From positions 21,001 to 85,000 of the forward strand of contig JAGFNK010000203.1 in NCBI GenBank assembly GCA_025769875.1: a stretch of 64,000 nt of DNA. Reading direction: 5' to 3'. A program made the translations under genes and the position numbers. Below are positions 58,044-64,000 of this stretch, piece after piece. Positions within the stretch are counted from its first letter, which is position 1, and each line of letters starts with the position of its first letter. This DNA is from Russula earlei (Eukaryota; Basidiomycota; Agaricomycetes; Russulales; Russulaceae). A model generated the notes under the pieces. That model saw only the letters and a program-made list of their open reading frames with translations, had not been told where the DNA came from and made no database searches.

Positions 58044-59740
58044 TTACCTTGGACATGGAAAGCTTTGTGAGACAGCTGACGAGCTATACCTGGAAAGTGA
58101 AGATCCTTTTGGTGGATATCGTCCTCTACGCTTTTTGTTGAATGATAGACCCATTTCCATTTCTACAGGACTATCATCATCTTTAGCCTTGCGCTTGCGG
58201 CAGCCCCTGCTGAACATTGGATCATGACCAACGATGTTCTTTGATAGGCTGCCATCATCGTCGGACCAATTTTTGGATTCCAGGTTCCGTGTTATGAGAT
58301 TCAAGACCCATTCAGAAGAACAAAGCTTCTCGTGAGCGTCCTTGACCTCCGTCCGGACATTCCTCTCCGCTTGAGGTTCGGGCATAATTGATTTTGGGTT
58401 AATATCATCATAGAAGGTTTTAAGAAGGGTGCGCAACTCTTCAATGATCTGGCGGCATGGTTCCGGGACAAAACCAAACGAATCCTGGGTGAAGCATTAG
58501 TTTGTGTAGGAAAGATAGCTTTCCGTCACCGCCCCGGATAACACCATCTTCATCCACATCTCTGTATCCATCAAATACGTGTTCGCATATCTTGTGATTG
58601 GCCCTCGATCGCAGAATGTCGGCATTTCATGACAATATAAATAAGAACCCAGTAAAAGGATTCAATATCATCTGAAATTTGATGAGATCGAGCGTGAGGG
58701 TGTAATAAAAGTCCTGTTGATATGAACTGCCATGTACCCTGAACACAAAGTCAATTCGCCGCGCATAGGGGATAAACAGATCATACCGTGCGGGAGTGTT
58801 GTCTCTGCTGGGTCACATCCATCCCTCTTGGACATGTCCCAGTCGATCAATAAACCTGATCGATCTGGGGCAATCAGAATGTTTCCTGCACTCACATCCC
58901 GATGTAAAATTTTTGCTTTGTCGTATGCGTCCTGTATGAGCTGTTCCAAATTGTCAAACAACAAACTTAAACGTAACGCCAATCCTCACCGATCATAGCA
59001 TCCCGAATGACCTGGCATAGCTCCCGAGTCGATCCGAACGTACTCAGCGGCTGTCCGAGCGTGTTCAAGACAAGTCGGTAGTGGACATATCGTTTGACGC
59101 TGTGGTGTACCGGGACACCAAATACGTTTGCGTTCACCATCTTTCACATAGTCTTGCGTCCTTGTGCATTGTACAGTCGAGTGAATGCTCCGGTGTCGAC
59201 AGCACTGTCGCCAGCTGGACCCAACTCTGGAATGAAACAGCACTTTTGCTTCTAGTAAATCGTGATAAATATCCCCTTCTTTCTTGATACCTGGGAAATC
59301 AGTACGCCAGTAATCTTTGAGGTAAACCAGTTTATTCCATTCGACGTCATGGCACACAAATCCAAACGTCGACCGACCAAAAAGGGTTTTCGTCTCCCAT
59401 ATTGGTTTCCATATGATATAGGGCTTCGGCTGTCCGTCCGTGGCATGATTGTCATTGATGAGAATCTGGCGAAGGTCTTCAACTTCAATTTTCTCAACGT
59501 CCATGTATACCGCCAGCGTGGACTGTGCATCACCAACCCCCTTATCATTCTTCGAGACCGAGGTGACAGTGGTGTCGTATCCACGCTGGGCAAAAGTGAG
59601 AGAGTTGAGCCTCCAGATGAATTCGGAAGGGGTGTTGGGATCTTTGGTCCAATCGAATATCTCGGTATAGATTGCACCACTGCGATCCCATCGCAGTAGT
59701 CGCCCTTCTGCCTTTCCAAAGAGTGTAACGGCATCGCGAC
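58044..59740 (-). pseudogene. FunK1-type protein kinase, N-terminally truncated
   Basis: FunK1 kinases form a large expanded family in mushroom genomes. Recognisable blocks on the minus strand: LLRWDRSGAIYTEIFDWTKD and EFIWRLNSLTFAQRGYDTTV at the left of the fold, FGFVCHDVEWNKLVYLKDYW and GIKKEGDIYHDLLEA. Then come HYRLVLNTLGQPLSTFGSTR, ILHRDVSAGNILIAPDRSG with the HRD catalytic Asp, and LLIDWDMSKRDG. The C-terminal tail ends PKGSSLSRYSSSAVSQS near 58044. The N-terminal part of the family is absent: homology stops at about 59740, where Gypsy-type LTR sequence begins. The region after the catalytic loop shows frame breaks near 58480-58670. It is best treated as a transposon-truncated pseudogene, although introns could hide some joins. 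Confidence 0.75.
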
Positions 59741-59744
59741 CGTT

Positions 59745-60340
59745 AGAGCGTTAGCTCAGGGTTCAGTGGGGGCCAAGTCCCTGTGACTTGGTTCAAGGGT
59801 TCAATGGGGGCCGGCTCAAGAGGGCCGGTTCAGAGGTTTAGCATCTCGAGGCTTAGTCAGATAATGACTCAGTCCGCAGACAGAGTCGATCTCCTGGTTT
59901 TCACAGAAGAGGAGAGCGATGAGAGAGAGGTAGAGGAGGAAGAGGAACACAAGGGTTCCCTGAGGTGTTCTCAAGTCAAGCAGAGAATAGGCCAGCACAA
60001 GCAAGTTGTGATTTGAGAGAGTATACAGGGCAAGTGATGCGACAGGGAATGGGACAAAGCTAAGCTTGGGGCATTCCCCAGCTTTTACAGGTGCTTAAAT
60101 ACTGTATGTAGCGAGGCTGTACAGTACTATAAGCAGAACAATAAGTGAAAAGGCAGATCAATAGCAAAAGTAGCTCAACAATAGATGAAACATAATAAGT
60201 GAAACACAATAGATGAAACACAATAAGGGATCACCATCAAGGGGTGGAAACGGTAACCACGGAAACTGGAGATAATACAAAGGGACAAATGATGGGAAGG
60301 GGTTATGGACGAACCCACAAGGGGGTAAATCATAACATCA
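59745..60340 (-). repeat. 3' LTR region of the Gypsy element
   Basis: On the minus strand it starts TGATGTTATG right after a purine-rich AAGGGGGCA (60341-60349), the expected start of a 3' LTR. The left end is not exactly fixed but must be near the truncated FunK1 gene at about 59740. A short tandem of AATAGATGAAACACAATAAG-type units lies at about 60180-60230. Confidence 0.65.
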
Positions 60341-60349
60341 TGCCCCCTT
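60341..60349 (-). promoter_or_regulatory. polypurine tract of the Gypsy element
   Basis: GAAGGGGGCA-like purine run on the minus strand immediately before the LTR start, the usual plus-strand primer position. Confidence 0.6.
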
Positions 60350-60354
60350 CATGC

Positions 60355-63321
60355 TTAGTTCTCCGAACTAATCGGTCTCAGGGCCCGACTCACGGAGTTC
60401 ATCGCCCTCGACCTCTGGCCACGCGCTCTGGGGTCCCATGGCTCTAGGGCAGAAACCCCTGTAGCTCCGGTGGGTCCTCCTGAGGATGCAATCCACTTGT
60501 CCGCTGCAATTAGTATGAGGTCTGTTACAGTCCTTGTTCCAGTGCCCCCTGGTGTTGCAGTGTTTGCAGATGTGCTGCCGTTTCTGAAGTTGGTGATGCT
60601 GTGCTTAGTCATTCGTGCGGGGGTGAGAGGGGTGTTGGGGGTACTGGCGTCATCAGAGAACATTTGAGGGAAGTGGGAAGGTGACCCCATGGGAGCGTCG
60701 TTTTGGGACTGGTCGACGACACGGGGAGGAAGGTACTGGAGTGGAGGGGTCAGGGAGAGAGGGGGGTGAATGGACGGTGAAGGGGAAGTGGATGACTCCT
60801 TCGAGTCCTCAATCTTGTCGTAGCTCCCTGCCAGTGAGTAATATGGTCCAGTGTCGCGGGTGAGCCCCCCATCAGTCATCAAGTTATCGAGTTGATGGCG
60901 AACTCGGACGGAAGTGTTGTTGGCCCGAAGGCGACTGCGGATGGCGGCGACTTCTTTAGTGTGGGACTGGATTTCATGGAGTCGATCAGCGAGTTGCCCT
61001 TGAAGGACGCTTAGAGCCCCTTGGATAGAGGCGCGCTTGCCCTCCAAGACTTTCAACTTGAAAGAGCTGGTACGGAGACGGTAGACGTCGGCAAGAGCAC
61101 CGGGGTCATGGAGGTTTTCGAGGGCTTGGGCAGCATCAAAATGGAAGGGGTGGTCCTCAATGAGGAGGCGGAGGTCAGAGGCAGAGACAGAGGGATGAGG
61201 GGCAGAGACAACGGGCCGGGCGATGAGCTTTTCTCCATAAGTGGGTTCTCCTCGACCCATAGTCCCTAGAAGCATGGGTTCGTCGTTATATAAGGCGACA
61301 CGTAAGTAAGGTAATAGACGCTTTCGCCCATTAATGTGAATGTAAAAAGGGGGAACATGCGTGTAAGGTTTGTAAACAAACCACGGGGGGCCAGGGTGAG
61401 TGGGGTCTACTTCGGTTGGGGTTGGCGAGGGTGTTCCTTCTCGGATGGCGAGTGGGTTGAGGGTAGCCGCAAGGTCTTGGACCTCGGTCTCGTCTGGGAC
61501 GACGAAGGTTCGTTGGTCGATGATGTGTTGAATGACTTCGGGTGAGAGGGGTTCCTGTTTGATGGTGGGGGAAGGGGTAAGGATAGGAAGAGGGGATGAG
61601 CTAGAGACGGGGGACGACATTGGGGTGTTGTATGTAGAGGTAGCGTGTTCGTGGTGCCAGGCTGACCACTCGGAAGGAGTGGGGGTATTTATGTAGGCTG
61701 ATCGTGTGATGTGGTTCCACACTAAATCTGTAAGTACTGCTCTTCGTACGGGTAAATGAAACTCAGAGAAACGGGGGTCCGTCATAAGTAATTGAAAACC
61801 GCGGAAGTCGCCAGGAGAAAGAATTCCAGAAAAGAGTTGTTCTCTGGCGGCTAAATTGAAAATTGTATATCCACGGTCGGGGATAGCAGGGTCGTTAACG
61901 GAATAAGAAGGGGGGTTACGTGAGTTAATTCGGGGGAGTAATGTACGTTGTTGTATCGTAAGTGTTTGGAATTGATGTTCTAAGTCGTTCAGACTTTCGT
62001 CTGAGTGATGGGATTCTGCGGGATCAGAGTTAGTGGTGGTCATGGTACGGAGTTTGGTGGGTTGTTGCTGGAGGTGAAACATGGTGATGGCATCCTGAGC
62101 GTTTTTAAGGTTCGAGAGAGGTTCCCAGGTATCTTCTGCTGCGGAATACCCTTTCCACCGGACCCTGTATTGGAGGCGGTTTCTATGGAGACGTTGAGCG
62201 GTAATTTTATCGACTTCATATTCTCCCGAGATAAGGTCAGGTGGTGGCTCAGGGAAGTTTGGTCCATGTTCGGCTGTTTCTGTGACTGGAGATAAGAGGG
62301 AGGCATGAAATACGTTGTGGATGTTCCATTGGGGTGGTAATTGGAGTTGATAAACAATGTGGGAGATTCATTTGGTAATGATAAAAGGGCCGAATCGTTT
62401 GGGGCAGAACTTATGAAACTGATGGGGAGTTTTTAAGTTAGTGCCTTCCAACCAAACCTTCTGTCCTTCTTCGAAACCCTTGAACTTGGTTTCCTTGATC
62501 CAATTATTCTGTGCCCTTTTCATTGCCTCTTGTGCAGATTCCCTCATGTCTTTCAATGCTTGGAGTCGTTCTTGGATTCCGGGGAACTTGGACTTGAGCT
62601 GGGTGCCGAGTCCTTGAGGGTTAAACCTGATGAGGAGTTCATAGGGGGTTTTTTTGGTGGTAGTAGACTTGTGGGCATTAAAGTGGTATTGGGCTATGGG
62701 GAGCCAGTGTGCCCATTCTTCCTGTTTCTCTCCTGTGTAGATGCACAGATACATTTCCAGGGTCTGGTTTGTTCTTTCTGATTGTCCATCAGTTTGAGGG
62801 TGGTAGGCAGTGCTTAAATTTTGATTGATTCCGAGGACCCGGGAAACTTCTTTGAATAAGTCGGAGGTAAAGCGAGGGTCACGATCGGAAACGATCTTGG
62901 AGGGGATCCCAGTCCAAGGGAAGGCATGTCGTAAAAACAATTTGGCCATTGCTAGGGTCCCCATGTCTTTACGACATGGTATGAATATTGCCACTTTGGT
63001 AGAGTTGTGGTCGGTGATGGTCATGATAGTGTTACATTCTTCTGACAACGGGAGATCGACGATCCAGTCGATTGCTATGGTTTGGAACGGTTTTTGGAAC
63101 TCAGGGGGAATCAGATAAATTGGGGGACGAGTTGGATGTGTAGAAGTCTTGTTGGCTTGACAAGTGGCACAGCCTTGAATGTAGTCCCTGATAAAGTAGG
63201 CCATTTTTGGCCACCAGAAGGATTCTTGAATTGAATACAGGGTTCGGGCGTTTCCTGTGTGCCCGCTGTAAGGAGGATTATGGCTGGCCACGAAATCATG
63301 TGCGGAAACGCGACGCGACAT
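60355..63321 (-). CDS. Gypsy-type Pol fragment: integrase, chromodomain and a ~570-residue C-terminal extension, one internal stop
   Basis: The frame opens with the zinc-binding and core integrase of a Ty3/Gypsy element: HDFVASHNPPYSGHTGNART, GCATCQANKT, TIAIDWIVDLPL, DRDPRFTSDLFKEV and YHPQTDGQSERTNQTLEMYL. This is the D,D(35)E arrangement. A single TGA at 62368-62370 interrupts it just after RFGPFIITK. The same frame continues with ISHIVYQLQLPPQWNIHNVF and a chromodomain (YEVDKITAQRLHRN, LQYRVRWKGYSAAEDTWEPL), as in chromoviruses. Instead of ending there it runs on for about 570 residues to 60355. That part has TLLPRINSRNPPSYSVND, GYTIFNLAAREQLFSGILS, FRGFQLLMTDPRFSEFHL, a Pro/Ser linker, a probable coiled coil around LEGKRASIQGALSVLQGQLA and a basic end. 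The extension has no domain I recognise. Reverse transcriptase and protease are missing on the right. Confidence 0.8.
62080..62290 (-). other. chromodomain of the Gypsy polyprotein
   Basis: The YEVDKI...RVRWKGY...DTWEP spacing with aromatic cage residues is the chromodomain signature used by chromoviruses to target integration to modified histones. Confidence 0.8.
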
Positions 63322-63975
63322 GACGTGATGCCTATCCTCTCCCTTGCCTCAGCTCGCTTTTCATCCCTTGCCAACAGCTGCACACACACACGCACGCACC
63401 CGCGACCTCTCTTGTGCCCAACTTCAAGCCCTTTCTACCAACCACACGTATGCCAAACGCTCACAAGACACAATTGCGTGCCAGGCTGTCCGCCACCGAC
63501 CGCATTGCAGCCCTTGCCACCGACCACGCACCGACCTCACGAGCACGCCTACCACCTCACACCTGATGTCAAGACCCGGACGACCGCATCGCCCACCCAT
63601 CGCCATACGTGCACACACCCCACGCTCCGGCACACGCGATGCATTTCCGTGTCGAGCCTTTCACAATCGCCTAGACCGCCTCGCCCGGTCTCGATTGCCT
63701 TTCAAGACTCTACTTCCTTTCATCATCTCATTTCCTTTCATTACATGCCCCCTCTTACTACTCCCCTTCTTGTATATAAAACACCTAGCTACCTTGTAGT
63801 AAAAAAAAAAGAAGTCCAGTGGAATCAGAATCTTTTCCCCCTCATCTGTCCACCTCTGCCTGAACCAGAACGACTGCACGCGACCACTTGTTCCTCCTCT
63901 CCCCCCCTCCTCTACTCTTTCTGCTTGGACCGGTCAGCCTTACAATCTCACTCGCACGTCACCGGACGCGCTACA
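63321..63975 (+). repeat. 5' LTR of another retrotransposon, running off the right edge
   Basis: It starts with TG (TGACGTGATG or five bases later), contains a TATATAAAA promoter-like box at 63773-63781 and pyrimidine-rich stretches, and ends CGCTACA. The next bases ACTGGCTGCCCCAGTGAGG look like a primer-binding site followed by internal sequence. It cuts the Gypsy Pol frame at the integrase start. The rest of the element lies outside the window, so the target duplication cannot be checked. Confidence 0.65.
63773..63781 (+). promoter_or_regulatory. TATA box inside the right-edge LTR
   Basis: TATATAAAA about 195 bp before the LTR end, positioned as expected for a retrotransposon U3/R promoter. 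Confidence 0.55.
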
Positions 63976-64000
63976 ACTGGCTGCCCCAGTGAGGCTGACT
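63976..64000 (+). other. probable primer-binding site and start of internal region
   Basis: TGGCTGCCCCAGTG begins two bases after the LTR-like CTACA end; a TGG-starting site there is usual for tRNA-primed LTR elements. Confidence 0.5.

Noticed and set aside
1..64000. CRISPR arrays, operons, ribosome binding sites, rRNA
   Set aside because: The DNA is fungal; no regularly spaced repeats or rRNA signatures were seen.

Overview
The window comes from a filamentous basidiomycete, most likely a mushroom-forming Agaricomycete. Evidence: genes are split by many 46-80 nt GT-AG introns. The pathways are eukaryotic (RNase P, ESCRT-I, SAGA, Rix1, cleavage/polyadenylation factor, fungal-type complex I). 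The accessory content (a FunK1 kinase remnant, an aegerolysin remnant, chromodomain Gypsy and Copia elements) is typical of this class. Exon models were built by hand from frame, splice signals and recalled family motifs; no database search was run.

Layout. 1-1.3 kb: intergenic with a 112-bp inverted-repeat element. 1.3-11.7 kb, all plus strand: Rpp40-like RNase P/MRP subunit, a proline/serine-rich hypothetical gene, an unassigned GC-rich block, VPS28, a Gfo/Idh/MocA oxidoreductase and a membrane-anchored family-2 glycosyltransferase. 12.6-13.9 kb minus: copy A of an unrecognised gene family. 14.8-23.7 kb minus: PAT1 (mRNA decapping) and, 134 bp upstream of it, the glycogen debranching enzyme. 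23.9-25.2 kb: wreck of a YPK-like AGC kinase. 25.9-33.7 kb: a nest of mobile DNA, in which an inverted-repeat element is split by a 7.3-kb Copia element that is itself split by an 827-bp solo LTR; both LTR insertions show 5-bp target duplications. 33.66-33.82 kb: aegerolysin fragment starting at the transposon edge.

35-55 kb is a dense housekeeping block: SGF73 and CDK7/KIN28 (divergent, 85 bp apart), a RanBP2-zinc-finger nucleoporin-like gene divergent from a complex I 21 kDa subunit, IPI3 divergent from a J-domain chaperone, a NUDIX ADP-ribose pyrophosphatase, cystathionine beta-synthase, a KGD4/YMR31-like mitochondrial protein and MPE1. 55.4-56.6 kb minus is copy B of the unrecognised family. 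57-64 kb is accessory again: an AT-rich stretch, a FunK1 kinase cut by a Gypsy LTR, a Gypsy integrase-chromodomain polyprotein with a long extra C-terminal region, and the 5' LTR of another element running off the right edge.

The housekeeping genes share themes (transcription and mRNA 3'-end processing or decay: CDK7, SGF73, MPE1, PAT1; RNA and ribosome maturation: Rpp40, IPI3) but do not form a cluster with one function. The items most worth following are the unrecognised paralogous family (copies A and B), the long tail on the Gypsy polyprotein, and the nested transposon architecture with its shared inverted repeats.
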